A DNA stretch of 64,000 nucleotides from Perilla frutescens. Taxonomy: Eukaryota; Streptophyta; Magnoliopsida; Lamiales; Lamiaceae. This document shows, one piece after another, positions 1 through 11,665 of the stretch. The position numbers and the translations under genes are program-made. The notes under the pieces are model-generated. The model worked only from the letters and a program-made list of their open reading frames with translations. It made no database searches and was not told the DNA's origin. The stretch is from positions 25,366,088 to 25,430,087 of the forward strand of contig BRKX01000018.1 of assembly GCA_026008535.1 (NCBI GenBank), written 5' to 3'. Positions within the stretch are counted from its first letter, which is position 1. Every line of letters begins with the position of its first letter.

Positions 1-1256
1 ATTTTATCAATCCCCCTAAACTACCCTAATCAACCAAACCAAACACGCCCTCATGTTTTTTTTTTAAGTTGCATTATTTATTTTGTCCTGTTATCGTATT
101 TTTCTTCGGTGTCATGACCTATAATAAAATTCACAATTTATATTGGAAAAATATGATGAAATAGACTCAATAGAATTTGGTAGAATTCAAACATGAAAAA
201 TACTAATTTTCTTTATTAACTAATGGACCCTCTTATGTTCTTCAAAAAATTGTCATGACTATTATTAAATAACTTGGTGCTAATATTCATATACTTAATA
301 AATTATCTCTTCGAGGCATTTTTTTTTGTACTTGAACATTTCGTAATGTTTAAAGTAATTAATTATTCATAGCTATCTTTTGATTTCATATAGTTTATAA
401 GTAAGACATTTTGTATCAACTCGTATATTTTCTCATAACTTATTTATTTCTCATTTTCGATAATTTACTTTAAAAACTACTATGCAGGATAGGATTTTCT
501 ATTCAATTTTGTGTTTCATCTTGTATTTCAATAATTGAATTGATATTGTGTGTATTTAAAAAATTAAATAATTATCCACTAAAAAAAATACACATGACAT
601 TGAATCTAAGGGTTGAAATACGACATGAAACTTGAAATTAAAATAGAGGATCTCGTGTGCTACTAGGCATTCCGATTTCATAAATGCACGGTCAAAAATT
701 AAAATTACCCTTTCAAATAGGTAAAAAGTGTTGTAAATTGATCTCCAAAATCATACTCAATATATAAATATATGAAAGTACAAGAACACAGTAGATTGGG
801 GAAATATAATTTTATTCATATGTGTGGATTCGACGTATTGATATACTGAACACTACAAGATATATAGTGCTAGAAATCATAGCATTAGAGTGAGGAACAA
901 GTAATGATCATATAATAAATATATTTATAACACTGCTTAGACATTACTACGTGATATTCATGCCTCGCTTAAAATATTTTATTTTCCGCATATTTTACTT
1001 TTTAAATACTTTTTCGCTTATGTCGCCAATAAACGATCTTGCTTCTAGTGTTGGGTAATTTAAATATATGTAGAACGTCCACTGCTATAATGCTCCATCA
1101 TGACAACTTTTGATAGTTAATAACATGTTGAACTTTCAGTTCATGTAGTGCGTGAAATTAAATATTTAATTCAACAAAAAATTATCGACATTATTTAACT
1201 TATATCTCCCCCTAATGCAGATAAATACTTATAAAATCAACGTACCAATTTATAAA
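1..1256. other. AT-rich intergenic DNA, no gene seen
   Basis: No coding region with homology I recognise. The stretch is very AT-rich with short homopolymer runs. Its one notable part is about 745-955, which has a second diverged copy at about 18130-18310 (listed separately). Confidence 0.6.
745..955. repeat. Dispersed repeat, copy 1 of 2
   Basis: About 200 bp that reappears in the same orientation at about 18130-18310. Shared landmarks in order: AAATCATACTCAA, AATATATGAAA, GAACACAGTAGATTG, AAATATAATTTTATT and a closing ATAATAAATATATTTATAACA. The two copies are clearly related but diverged, with small indels. I do not recognise the family; it could be an edge of a transposable element or an old gene-end duplication. 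Confidence 0.6.
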
Positions 1257-2073
1257 GGGTGTTGCAATTTGCAGAATCAATTTTTCACTATACACCACAT
1301 TTACTGAATACACCATTTTTTTAATATATATATATATATTACTTTATACACCATTCTATTCCACCATTACCCCTCAATTAAAGATATACATTTAAACCAA
1401 TTACAAAAAAAAAGAGAGAAGACAGGAGCCGGAGAGAGGAGCAATCTGTCATAAGTTTTTTTTTTTATGAATTCTTTTATTCTCTTTCAACTCAAGATGG
1501 ATTCCTCTGTTATCATCACAAGCTCCGACCCAAACAACCCGTTCTTAAACATTTCGAATTAGTGTGTTGAAATTGAATTATTCGAATGTGTTGTATCTTC
1601 GGAAACTAATTTGAATATGAATTCCATGTTCAAAAATAAATTTGCAAATATGATTAACATATTCGAAAATAATTTTTCGAATCAGAGTCCCAACATGTTC
1701 AAACTGTTTTTTTAGTACCAAAGTGCGAAAAAAGGAACGAGGAAGGGCTAGAGCGGCGGAGTGAGAAAGTGAAGAGTGGGGAAGAAAGGAAAATGAGAGC
1801 AGCATTGGAGGTTGCAAACAGAAGATGATGGTGTGTAGAGATATGGTGGAGAGAGACGAGAGAGAAGGTGAGTGGGGGAAGAAGGAAGGAGTATACTGAG
1901 TGATTTTTTCTTTCAATTTTTTTTAAATTGAGTTTTTAATTAAATGAAATAATTTTGTTTCAAATGATATTTAAGTAAATTAATAGTTCTTTAATTTTTA
2001 ATTTAATTTAATAGTGGTGTATACAGAAAAATGAGTGGTGTATTTAGAAACACCATTTGTAAATTTGATCCCC
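1257..2073. mobile_element. Probable MULE-type non-autonomous element (old)
   Basis: The two ends are imperfect inverted repeats of about 60 bp. The left end reads inward through GCAATTTGCA, TATACACCAC and GAATACACCA; the reverse complement of the right end reads GGGGATCAAATTTACA, AAATACACCAC and TATACACCAC. Flanking 9-mers (ATTTATAAA at 1248-1256 and AATTATTAG at 2074-2082) agree at 6 of 9 positions, as expected for an old Mutator-type 9-bp duplication. No transposase is present. The interior has purine/pyrimidine-rich UTR-like sequence that might be captured host DNA. Boundaries are moderately sure. Confidence 0.5.
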
Positions 2074-2622
2074 AATTATTAGCTCTAGACAAGTGAAATA
2101 TGCAGGAGTACACTCTTTGTTCTCCGCTTAGAGCCAATATATGTATATTTTGACGGTGGTAGAAGAAAATTTACAGATGAGAAATGTTTATTTTATTATT
2201 CACGAGCTAATATAAAAGCGGAATGACCCAACCACTTACATCATAATTTAAAAGTTTTGAGTCTTATAATTTCTTTAAAAATTTATCGCAACATATGAAT
2301 CATTTCATTGAATAAATTTATACTATTACCTTGATAGCTTTTGAAGCTCAAGTAGAATCATATTCATATTGATATAGATATAATATTTAATAAATATTAA
2401 AAAAATTAAAAAGATCAATATAGATCATCAAAATCAATAAGTGATACTCAAATAGTCATTGACATCACCATTTAGTCTTATTTGCTGCTGACAAATTAAT
2501 ATAATTGAGTTATGTTTCATAACTTTAAAATTAATAAACAGTATCATAAAATTTAACTTCAACAACTTCTAAGGGAACTTTATAAGTCATTTGTCTCTCC
2601 CTTAAAAATATTATTTTTTTAA
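2074..2622. other. AT-rich spacer, nothing recognised
   Basis: No gene, RNA or clear repeat seen between the two MULE-type elements. Confidence 0.5.
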
Positions 2623-2983
2623 GGGTTAATTGCCTTAAAGTACTCAAACTTTGGCGTATTTTTGATTTTTCACACATTTTAAAAAAACATAATTTTAATA
2701 ACACTAACTTAGCACTTATTTGATTTTGCTCATGATTTTCAATTTTTGACTCTCTAGCCTGACTAAAATTTATAAAAAATTCATGTATTTTAAAATAATT
2801 TGGTGTCCACATAAATGTACACGTGAAAACCTCCGACAACCATGTCAACATTAGTTGATCGAAATTTGAAAATATGTAAAAATCAAACAAGTGCTAAGTT
2901 CATGTTATTAAAATTACGTTTTTTTAAAACGTGTATAATAACAAAAAGGCCCTAAATTTTGTGTATTTGAAGGTAATTAACCC
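2623..2983. mobile_element. MULE-type MITE, 361 bp
   Basis: Terminal inverted repeats start GGGTTAATTGCCTT on the left and GGGTTAATTACCTT on the reverse complement of the right. Nested inside are further inverted pieces (TAGCACTT near 2730 and AAGTGCTA near 2890). An exact 9-bp target duplication TTTTTTTAA flanks it at 2614-2622 and 2984-2992. The 9-bp duplication and GGG start fit a Mutator-derived MITE. It has no coding capacity; open frames crossing it are accidental. Confidence 0.8.
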
Positions 2984-3081
2984 TTTTTTTAAAATAATAT
3001 AATTGATGTAATTGATTAAATTTATTTATTTATTTTGAGAAAAATTGATTGAAATTATTGATCATTCAAAAATTGCTAAAT

Positions 3082-3103
3082 ATAAAATCCACGAACAAAA
3101 AGT
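3082..3103 (+). repeat. LINE target-site duplication, left copy (22 bp)
   Basis: These 22 bases recur exactly at 11723-11744. The pair brackets LINE-derived coding sequence and follows an A-rich 3' tail at 11711-11722, the usual signature of target-primed reverse transcription. Confidence 0.9.
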
Positions 3104-3109
3104 TGGTTA

Positions 3110-3294
3110 ATGAAGAAGCTAACTTGTTGGCAAAATAAACTCCTCTATGCGGGAGGAAAAGAAGTGCTACTCAAGGCGGTTGTTCAAACAATTCCAATAT
3201 ATGATATGATGTGTTTTCGTTTACCGGAAAGTATATGCAACGCCATTTATAAGGTAAGTGCCGAGTTCTGGTGGGGTGATAAGGTAGAAAAAAT
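3110..3294 (+). pseudogene. LINE reverse transcriptase, C-terminal fragment (part 1)
   Basis: Encodes the end of a plant non-LTR reverse transcriptase. The diagnostic run is W-x-x-K-L-L-Y-A-G-G-K-E-V-L-L-K-A-V, then a P-I-Y-x-M-x-C-F-R-L-P segment and an A/E-F-W-W-G motif, the standard order in plant L1-type ORF2. The fragment starts directly after the left target duplication, so the element was truncated on insertion. The frame breaks where the MULE begins at 3295 and resumes in the same frame at 8244 when the MULE and one 9-bp duplication copy are removed. Confidence 0.85.
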
Positions 3295-4072
3295 GGTTCA
3301 CTCGATGCTACATCCCATTGCACTGCATACTTTTCACGGATGTGCAACACGTGACAAGCTATTTTAAAAAAAATATTCTTACATATAATATGTTTAAATA
3401 ACTAACCATAGTCTGGTTATGAAAGAATTTTCCAACCCAAACCAGACAAGATATAGTTGGCAACCACTCATCTCCAATATCCAAAATAATTCAACATCAT
3501 CCTCCCTCCCAACCATTCCACTGTCAGCGATTTGTTGTCAAATTACCAGTCTCAGCCGCCGTTCTACACTCGTAATTAAGTTTTGATTTCTCCGCGATGT
3601 GGTCGACGATCTGGCGACGTTGCTGTGAAAGTTTCTGTTACGATCTAGCTTGAGCAAATCTCTTCTTATTTTCTGAATTAAGCTCATCACGTAACAGTTT
3701 TCGATTGCGGTTGCGGCCTAGCGGCGGTGGAACGTTCTTATGTTTTCGATATTTGGCGATATTTGGAGTTCACAGGAGAGGTGATGGAGGAGAGAAAAGG
3801 TGTTAGAACTTTTTTTAAAAAAATATTTTAACAAAATTCCAAGAATTGATGAGAAGATTAATAGTGCTCCACTTATTAACCTTTCTCGAAATTTAAGTTT
3901 CAAATTTATGCAACCAACTACAATATTCAATTTTAAGTTGAAATGAGTAATTTTCCAATTTTCTTTAAGAAAGTATACTACATAAGTTAATTTCATTTAA
4001 GATTATAAGAAATTATATTATATTAGTTAATTTAATTTCAAATTACAAGAAATTGGATTATATAAGTTCATT

Positions 4073-5440
4073 TGGTGCGTCGTTTTTCACCAAAAATAAA
4101 TGTCCCGACAAACCAGTCGGTAAGCCCTTACTGCAGAGTACAACGATGAGCGAGATCGTCTCCCAAGAGACCGGCGAGAATTACTCTATATTTCCAATCT
4201 GCAGAAATCACACTTTCCAAACGAAACTTGTTGTTGTAAAGTAAAGAACGAAAATAAATAATAAAAACAGAGATTTAACGATTAACAGATTATAAAAGGT
4301 ATTCCGAATTCCAATTAACTCCACCCTAGCTTAATTATACCGATCATCGACGCAAAGATAATTCCAATTAACACATGCAAACCAGTTATAGCCACTGAAG
4401 ATACTTACTGACGCAACCTAATTTCTCCTTAGTTTCTCGATAATCAGGAAGACACTTCACCAATTATTTCCCTAATCGACTGACAATCGTAAGAGACACT
4501 CTATAGATTTAATGAGCCGACAACATTAAGAACTAGAGAAACCCGATTCAAAACCAACAGACTCTGACACAGGACCGTTGAATTAAGACTGTTATTCCCC
4601 CGGCTCTGAAGAACCGTTTTACCACTAATTAAACTTAAATCACAATTACGGATGACCGATTTAATTGACTACTAATTAATTCCGATCTACTAAATATGTG
4701 CACCTATCTAGTAATATCGAAACAATTAACGACTCGAATTACCGAGAACAACAGATACATGCAATTAATCAAAATAAAAAGAACAATTAGATCTTACAGT
4801 ATAATTACGCCAGGGCTTCGTTAATCTTCACCGGAATAAGAACGAGTCTAGCTCGAATTCGAACCTTGAAATATTGTTGGAGCAGTACACGATCAAAAGA
4901 ATGAAATAAAAGAACGAGAATAAAATCTGCACCCTCTCGTCTCTGCTGCTGCGTTGCGGCGTTAATCTATGGAATATATAATTGGATAAATCCTAATCTA
5001 TCTTAATATCCTTAATTAAAATAGTATCCAACATGGAAATTAACATCCTAATCTATCTAAACTAGGTAATTGCCAAAACAAAGACTTCTAGAGGCGGTGG
5101 GACTCTCATTTCCGCGTCCAGGTCGTGGGCTTAAGTAAAATTCGCTCTCAGGCCCAAATCCGCGCGCTCAGGCCCAACTTCTAGACTTCTCGGCCCATGT
5201 TATCCTACTGTATGCCCATACGGCATGGCTTTCCAGCGGCAAGCCCTTACGGCCTGGCTTCTAGATTCTCCAGATTTACTTCACTTTTCTCGACTGCAAA
5301 CTCTCAACAATCTTGGCCAATTCCTTCATATAAGTGTTAATCACCTGCAATCATTCCCAAAACACATTTTCTTCCACAAAACACGATCGTGAGGCAATTA
5401 ACATATCAAAACAATACCAAAAATGGCCCAAAATATCGAG
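4073..5440 (-). mobile_element. LTR-like insertion inside the MULE, ends uncertain
   Basis: This 1.37-kb block differs from its surroundings: it interrupts the AAGAAATTACATTATA minisatellite and has higher GC with gypsy-LTR-like text when read on the minus strand (for example paired CCGTAAGGGCTTGCCGC- and CCGTATGGGC-type phrases). The bases left of it (about 4002-4072) recur immediately to its right (about 5443-5513), a duplication of about 70 bp. That is far too long for a normal LTR target duplication, so it may simply be neighbouring minisatellite units. I could not fix TG...CA ends with a 5-bp duplication. Solo LTR or truncated retroelement is the best guess. Confidence 0.45.
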
Positions 5441-7095
5441 TTAAGAAATTATATTATATTAATTAATTTAATTTCAAATTACAAGAAATTGGATTATATA
5501 AGTTCATTTCATTTCAAATTATAAGAAATTACATTTTGTAAGCGAATTTCATTTGAAAATTTAAGAAATTACAATATATTAGTTCATTTTATTTTAAATA
5601 ACAATAAATTGAATTATACAACTTTACTTCATCTAAAACTATAAGAAATTACATTATATTTGTTCATTTCATTTCAAATTACACGAAATAATTATATTAG
5701 TTAATTTTATTTCAAACTACAAAAAATTACATTATATAAGCTAATTTAATTTGAAATTATAAGAAATCACATTATATAATTTTTATTTCATTGTATATTC
5801 TAAGAAATGACATTATATGATTTGAAATCAAATGAACTAATATAATATAATTTCTTGTAGAATTGAATGAAATGAATTAATATAATTTTTATTTCATTTC
5901 AAATTCTAAGGAATGCCATTATACAATTTGAAAAGAAATGAACTTATATAGTATAATTTCTCGCCAGAATGGAACGAAAAAACCATTTTGGTAATTTTTT
6001 TGGGCAAAAATTTCAATATGTAGGTTCTCTAACTCACTTGAATGTAAATGTGATCGAAATCGATTGAAATAGTAGTTTCATTGAAAATTTTATTTTGGAT
6101 TATTTTTATTAAAATGTTCAAACATTGGGAATTAAATTGTAATTATTAAAAACGTTGGATTATTTTTGTTAAAACCTTCAAACGTTGGGAATTAAATTAT
6201 AATTAACCTTATTTTAAATATCAAGAAATTACATTATACAACTTTATTTCATCTGAAACTCTAAGAAATTACAGTATATTTGCTTATTACATTTCATATA
6301 ACATGATGTGTGTACGACGAAACTTCAAAATATGAAATTCTAATTTAATATAGAGTATGATTGTGTCAAAACTTAATATTATAAATTAGTATTAAATGAT
6401 GTGTGATGAAATTTAATAGTATTGAATGACGTGTATAGTCATAACTTAACAAATTACATTATATTAGTTCATCTCATTCCAACTTATAATAAATTACATT
6501 ATATAAGTTTATTTGATTTGAAATTATAAGAATATTAGTTCATTTGAAATTAGATCATGTGAGTTCATTTTATTTTAAATAACAATAAATTATGTGATAT
6601 AATTTTATTTCATCTGAAACTATAAGAAATTACATTATATTTATTAATTTCAATTCAAATTACATGAAATCGTTATATTAGTTCATTTCATTTTAAATTA
6701 TAAAAAATTACATTCTATAAGCTCAATTCATTTGAGATTATAAGAATCACATCATATTAGTTCATTTCATTTCAAATTATAAGAAAATTACACCATATAA
6801 GTTCATTTAATTTGCAATTATAAGAATATTAGTTCATTTAAAATTAGATCATGTAAAGTTCATTTAATTTAAAATCATAATAAATTACAATATATTAGTT
6901 CATTTCATTTCAAATAACAATAAATTACATGATATGACTTTATTTCATCCAAAACTATAAGAAATTACATTACATTTGTTCATTTCATTTTAAAATCACT
7001 TGAAATTGCATTATATAAGTTCACTTCATTAGAAAATATAATAAACAGTGTATCATATAAGTTCATTTAATTTGAAATTATAAGAAATTCCAAAC
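5440..7095. repeat. Degenerate 40-bp minisatellite
   Basis: Dozens of diverged units on the theme AAGAAATTACATTATA (T/A)TAG TTCATTTCATTTCAAATTAT, about 40 bp per unit. Some units are inverted, as around 5820-5940. The same array begins before the LTR-like insertion (about 3940-4072). It fills most of the MULE interior and has no coding content. Confidence 0.8.
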
Positions 7096-8243
7096 CACAC
7101 TTGGAAATAAATATGAAAAGTTGCGCACTGGGTAAACCTCTCTTATTAGTAATAAGCCCGCAAATCACAAATGAGAGGTAAATCATACGTGAAGAACCAC
7201 ATTGTGAATGTGACAAACTCATACTTAAGGGTGTTGGTGAGATTCGAAAGTTTTAATAACTTATACCACTTAATCAATTTGATCATCCCCAATGGACATA
7301 TCGTAATTTTTTTTATTACCGTCATAACTCAATATTAAAAAAACACTATTTCTTATATAATATAGTATATTGTCACAACTTAATATTTTGATTTATTATT
7401 GAATTGTATAAAATAGTATGATGTCACATCTTTATATTATTACTTATTGTATTATATAATAAGTATGGTTTCAAATATTAATTAGCATCAACACATATAA
7501 GCCTACTCATCATACATTATTAATATTTCGCTCATGCAATGTATCCAATTTAATTTTATAAAATATAATAAATTAATATTATTTTAAAAAAATGTCGTTT
7601 AAATGTATAATGCGGGAAGAAAATAAAATAAAAAATATGATGCGTGTTAATTTATTTTATAAATTCAACACATAAAAAACTAATACTAAAATTAATCCTC
7701 CGATTTTCATAAATTTAGAAAATACACAGAGCATTTTATTTTTAAGAACAAAATTACATATTTGATTATGTACATTTTATTTTTCTTTGAATAAAAATTA
7801 CCATAACTAAATTATAGATCTATTCATTTTAAAGCATATTTTGAAACAATTCATCTTCTTCATTGAGAAGACCAAAAAATAGATCGATTATCATTTTTAT
7901 ACATTATAAATAAGTTCGGCTGATGAAATGATCTCAGAATATGAGTATTGAAAATATATATAGGTTAACGCTAATGTTATAAAATTAATCGATTTTGGAG
8001 TTTGAAAAACAAAATAAACTTGGCCGATATAACATAGATTTACTTTTATACATGAATAAGTTAATAGGGGTCATAATTGCACTTTTTGACTAAATAAGAG
8101 TAAATAGTGCCAAATAGTCTAAAAGTAACCATGGTAAATTATTTTTACAAAAAAGAAAAATTAATAAATTATCTCCACGTGGCATTGATCCAACGGTGGT
8201 ATGCATTGCTACTGGATGTAGCATCGAATTTACTGGAAAAAAT

Positions 8244-8406
8244 AGCATGCACTGGACTAAGTGGAAGGCATTATGCAAGACAAAAGATAAGGGAGGTTTG
8301 GATTCAACAAAGCCTTGACAGACATTTTTGGTGAATGCTGAAACAACCTCATTCATTGCTGGTGAAAGTCTTTCGAGCGTAGTATGCTAAGCATGTATTC
8401 TTGCTG
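8244..8406 (+). pseudogene. LINE ORF2 fragment (part 2, after RT)
   Basis: Continues the LINE after the MULE. Read in the frame of part 1 it gives S-M-H-W-T-K-W-K-A-L-C-K-T-K-D-K-G-G-L-D, which matches the plant L1 consensus HW..W..LC..K..GGLGF that follows the FWWG motif. Frame is lost further on, and the fragment ends at the hAT insertion (8407). Confidence 0.8.
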
Positions 8407-9074
8407 TAGGGCCGACCGTGACATTTTGTTGGCTCATGGCAAAAAAAAAGAAGGGTTCTTATATATATATATATATATTACGAGCATCTGATATTTTTTC
8501 AGTGTTGTTTTCACCCTAAATTTTGATAAAATGTAATAAATACTTACAAAATACAAGAAAATATACAAAATATCGAATAATTATCAAAATCATTTAGATC
8601 TTCGAGTTTTTTGAGAAGTAAAATTATCAATAAGTTCATCAAAATCATTTTATTTCCAATATCTTTTTTTTAAAATAAGAATAAGAATAATAAAAAAAAC
8701 TAATACGTTGGTTAGTTTATTTTATTAAAAAAAGAACTAAATACTTCTATTCAATTTTTTTTATTTAATCAAATTTTCACTCATTTTATAACATATAAAT
8801 AGACTTTATCATTTTAAATATGACACGGAATATTTTGTTGTTATCGGTCTATATTTTGCTGATGATATTTGAAGAATATGAAAATCGTTAGACTTGGATA
8901 GTAACATCTCGAAAAATAGACAAAGTGATGATACGCATATTTTTTATTGGGCTTTGTATTAAATATTTAATTTTTTTTTAATATAGTATTAAAATACAAA
9001 TTAAATTTGGGGGCCCAACAAAATGGAGGCTCTAAGGCTGTGGCCCACCTGACCACCCCTCAGAGTCGGCCCTG
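8407..9074. mobile_element. hAT-like non-autonomous element, 668 bp
   Basis: Starts TAGGGCCGACC and ends GTCGGCCCTG, so the termini read (T/C)AGGGCCGAC inward, a common plant hAT terminal sequence. An exact 8-bp duplication TCTTGCTG flanks it at 8399-8406 and 9075-9082, the size made by hAT transposases. It interrupts the LINE. The interior is AT-rich and non-coding, with a (TA)n run at about 8461-8478. Confidence 0.85.
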
Positions 9075-9082
9075 TCTTGCTG

Positions 9083-9467
9083 GAAGCTAAGGTGCAAACC
9101 AATGCATCAATTTAGCAATGCCTCGATTCCCTACCATTTCCAATCTCAAAGTTTCAGATTTTTTGACAGCAGAGGCCGGGATCTCGAGGTGTTTAATGAG
9201 TTCTTTTGGCCACAAATGATTGAGCTCATTACTCGCACCCCGACTAAGGAAGATAAAGATGATCGCCACTATTGGAAGTTTGACGAGAATGGCCTCTACT
9301 CATATAAAAATGGATATTTATTAGAGATATGGTACTTTGAGCAACATAGGGAATGCTCGTTAACTGTCAAGAGTGATTGGAACAAGCTTGTGTGGAATTT
9401 GGATATCTCTCCTAAAGTTAAAATCTTCTGTTCGAAAGTGCTAAATGATTTCGTGGCCACTGCTGTT
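9083..9467 (+). pseudogene. LINE zinc-binding RT-associated domain (zf-RVT) fragment
   Basis: Encodes the region between RT and RNase H in plant L1-like ORF2. Visible hallmarks are Y-W-K-F-D-E-N-G-L-Y-S-Y-K-N-G-Y, then W-N-K-L-V-W-N-L-D-I-S-P-K-V-K-I-F-C and L-N-D, the usual 'W...G.YSVKSGY...W..LW....PPKVK.F' pattern. It is cut at 9467 by the solo LTR and continues at 10864 in the same reading sense. Confidence 0.85.
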
Positions 9468-10858
9468 CGATAAACATGGCTTTTGTACGCATTTTGGTGT
9501 TTATTTGGATGATATTTAATGGTTAATGCATGTAAAGGTTGGTGTTTAGTCATAGTTTCATGTTTTCTTGTGTAATTTCATGTTTTTGCTCTTTGTATAG
9601 AATTTTGAGCTACAAAAGAGACACTTTTGGGATCTAACTCAGTTGGGAGATGATCTAAAAAGATAGAGGATTGAGTTGAGGTCATTCTGCAACTTAAATC
9701 AGGTCAATCAGATGAGAAATGAGCGAGAACGGAGCAAAACGGTGAGGAGTGTCGGGCGTCAGAAGTTCGCACACGGCCCATGCGGTCATGATTTCCGAGC
9801 GCACAGCCCGTGCGCCCCCTTGCCACCAGACTCGTCCAGGGACTCGCGCATGGCCCATGCGCTAGTATTTGCTGAGCGCACAGCCCGTGCACTGAAGGGC
9901 GGAGTTTCTCCATCTTTCCTTATACGAGTCCTAACCCCACTCAAACTTCTCCAAACTATAAAAAGACTAATTATTAGATGATTTTTGCACCTTTCACACA
10001 CCTCTTTTTCATTATTTTTCAGTTTTATTTTATATTTCATAGCTTCATGGACGGAAGTTTCTCTACAACTTTGAAAATTAAAGTTTTTTTACATAATTCA
10101 ACTACGGTTCCTTTAATATTTTGCAATTTTAATTATGTATTTTAATTAATTTATTCATTTCTTTATCTTAGATTCCATTATGTGTGAGTAGTTTTTATAA
10201 TTAATTCTAGAGTTTGTAGCATGTATGAAAGTATGAATTTATTTAATTCTTCATCAATTGTCCTTCTCATGCATGATTAAGGCCATAGTCATTGTATGCT
10301 AGCTAATTAATTTGAGTCCTGGCGGAGATAATTAATTAGTGGGATTAAGTTGAATGATTTGATACACGTACTTGTGATCTGTAGGAGGTTTTAAATTTGT
10401 TGATCTATTGGGAGTGAACAATTAATCTAGAGACGAAAGTAATAGATAAATTGTTAATCTACTTTTAACTTGAGACCTGACGGTGATAGGTAATTAGAAT
10501 TATGATCCTCCACCGATAATTAGATTAAATTGAAAGTTGATGGAATTAGATTAATATATAATGGATTCATGTGTATGCATTCCTTGTGATTAATTATTTT
10601 ATTTATTTGATAGTTTACGTTTTTAATTTTGTTTGATTTGCATTCGATTTGATAATTGAATTTAGGAGTTTAATTTTAATTACTTGCCTAGGATCAATTC
10701 ACTTAAAAAATTAGGTAGCCTGGGTAATAGAAACATGTTAGCTTAGTACTTAGTGTTAATCGCAATTGCATCCATATGGATCCGATACTCGATTCGCTAG
10801 TTTTATTGCATTGACTTGTGTTAGTTGCAGTTAATTGCATAAAAAAAATAGTGCATCA
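9468..10858 (+). mobile_element. Solo LTR, 1.39 kb, inside the LINE
   Basis: Inserted in LINE zf-RVT sequence with a 5-bp duplication CTGTT at 9463-9467 and 10859-10863. The element begins CGATAAACATGG (probably an original TGATAAACATGG with a T-to-C change) and ends GTGCATCA, close to the TG...CA rule. It holds LTR-like content: a GC-rich block with repeated GCCCGTGCG/GCCCATGCG words (about 9770-9900) and a TATAAAAAG box near 9958, with no protease, RT or integrase. I read it as a solo LTR of a gypsy-type element left by LTR-LTR recombination. Confidence 0.75.
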
Positions 10859-10863
10859 CTGTT

Positions 10864-11665
10864 AACCTTCACACACATCGTGTCCCAGTTATGAGGGTGT
10901 GGGTTAATGTGGGAAGGCTTGGGGTTCTACACTGCATGAGCCGGTCTTTTGCGATAAAATTAAACATGTCTGAAATGTACAATTTATTGGCGGAGAATGA
11001 AAGATAGGTGGAAAGTATCGACAAAAAAGATGGATGTGGAAATGAATAAATATTACAACAGAGAAGACTATTAATTTGGGTGATGTCTGTTGTGGAGGTT
11101 TCTTTGACTATAGAAATATGAGTCAGCGGATAAGTGAGACCAGTGTAATGGTTGCGGCTAGGTGGCTGGACACGTTTCATCAGGTGATAGTTTATTTCAC
11201 TATGGTGATGTCTCTTGGTGTGAGAGTATGTAGCCGGGAATGGATTCCACAAGAAAAAGGGGTGTTCTGGCTTGACGTTGATGTTGTAGTAAATGAGCAG
11301 AACAAACTTTATGGCGTCGGAGTAGTGTTGTTCGGGACTGGAGGGGATGCTTTATGGCACCTTGGCAAATTTTAACAACCTATATCAGTTCTTGTCGTCG
11401 AGCTAAATGTTATCCTCTATGGTGTGGGGCCATGTCTACAAGCTAATTTATTCCCTTTTGTGTTTTACTCTAACTCACTGTTAGCGATTCAGTTAGTTGC
11501 AAACGAGGATGGGGAGATGAATTTTTGGCTGCAGAATTGCCTACTCTATTTGAAGTTGTTAAAGAAGGTTTTATTAAAGATTTTAAACATGTTTCGTGAA
11601 TCAAATCTTGTTGTTGACACTTTGGCCCGTTTTGGCGCACAATATATTGAGATATGTACTTGAAA
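10864..11665 (+). pseudogene. LINE ORF2 C-terminus: end of zf-RVT plus RNase H-like domain
   Basis: Resumes the LINE after the solo LTR. Pieces in shifting frames match the end of zf-RVT (V-N-L-H-T-H-R-V, about 10864) and a plant LINE RNase H: W-I-P-Q-E-K-G-V-F-W-L-D-V-D (about 11241-11283; the usual start W.PP..G..K.N.D), then a G-V-G-V-V-L-F-G strand, a Y-S-N-S-L-L-A-I-Q-L segment (D replaced by N) and a closing F-R-E-S-N-L-V-V-D-T-L-A-R-F-G-A (about 11590-11650). Several stops and at least two frame changes; not functional. Confidence 0.8.

Larger units (their letters stand above)
3295..8234. mobile_element. Non-autonomous MULE, 4.94 kb, inserted in the LINE
   Basis: The two ends are imperfect inverted repeats of about 115 bp. 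Left carries TCGATGCTACATCC then GCA..GCATAC, CACGTG and AACCATAG; the reverse complement of the right end carries the same TCGATGCTACATCC, GCA..GCATAC, CACGTG and TTACCATGG in the same order. The flanking 9-mers are AGAAAAAAT (3286-3294) and GGAAAAAAT (8235-8243). Removing the element plus one copy restores the LINE frame across the junction. A long inverted repeat with 9-bp duplication points to the Mutator superfamily. No transposase is visible. The interior is an LTR-like insertion (about 4073-5440) and a 40-bp minisatellite. Confidence 0.8.

Noticed and set aside
1578..1916. 112-codon minus-strand open frame rich in Ser/Leu/Pro
   Set aside because: It lies in purine-rich non-coding sequence of a MULE-type element, has low-complexity composition and no family resemblance.
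9676..10040. Overlapping open frames on both strands in a GC-rich patch
   Set aside because: They fall in the LTR leader with repeated GCCCGTGCG words; frames on both strands are open only because of local GC content.
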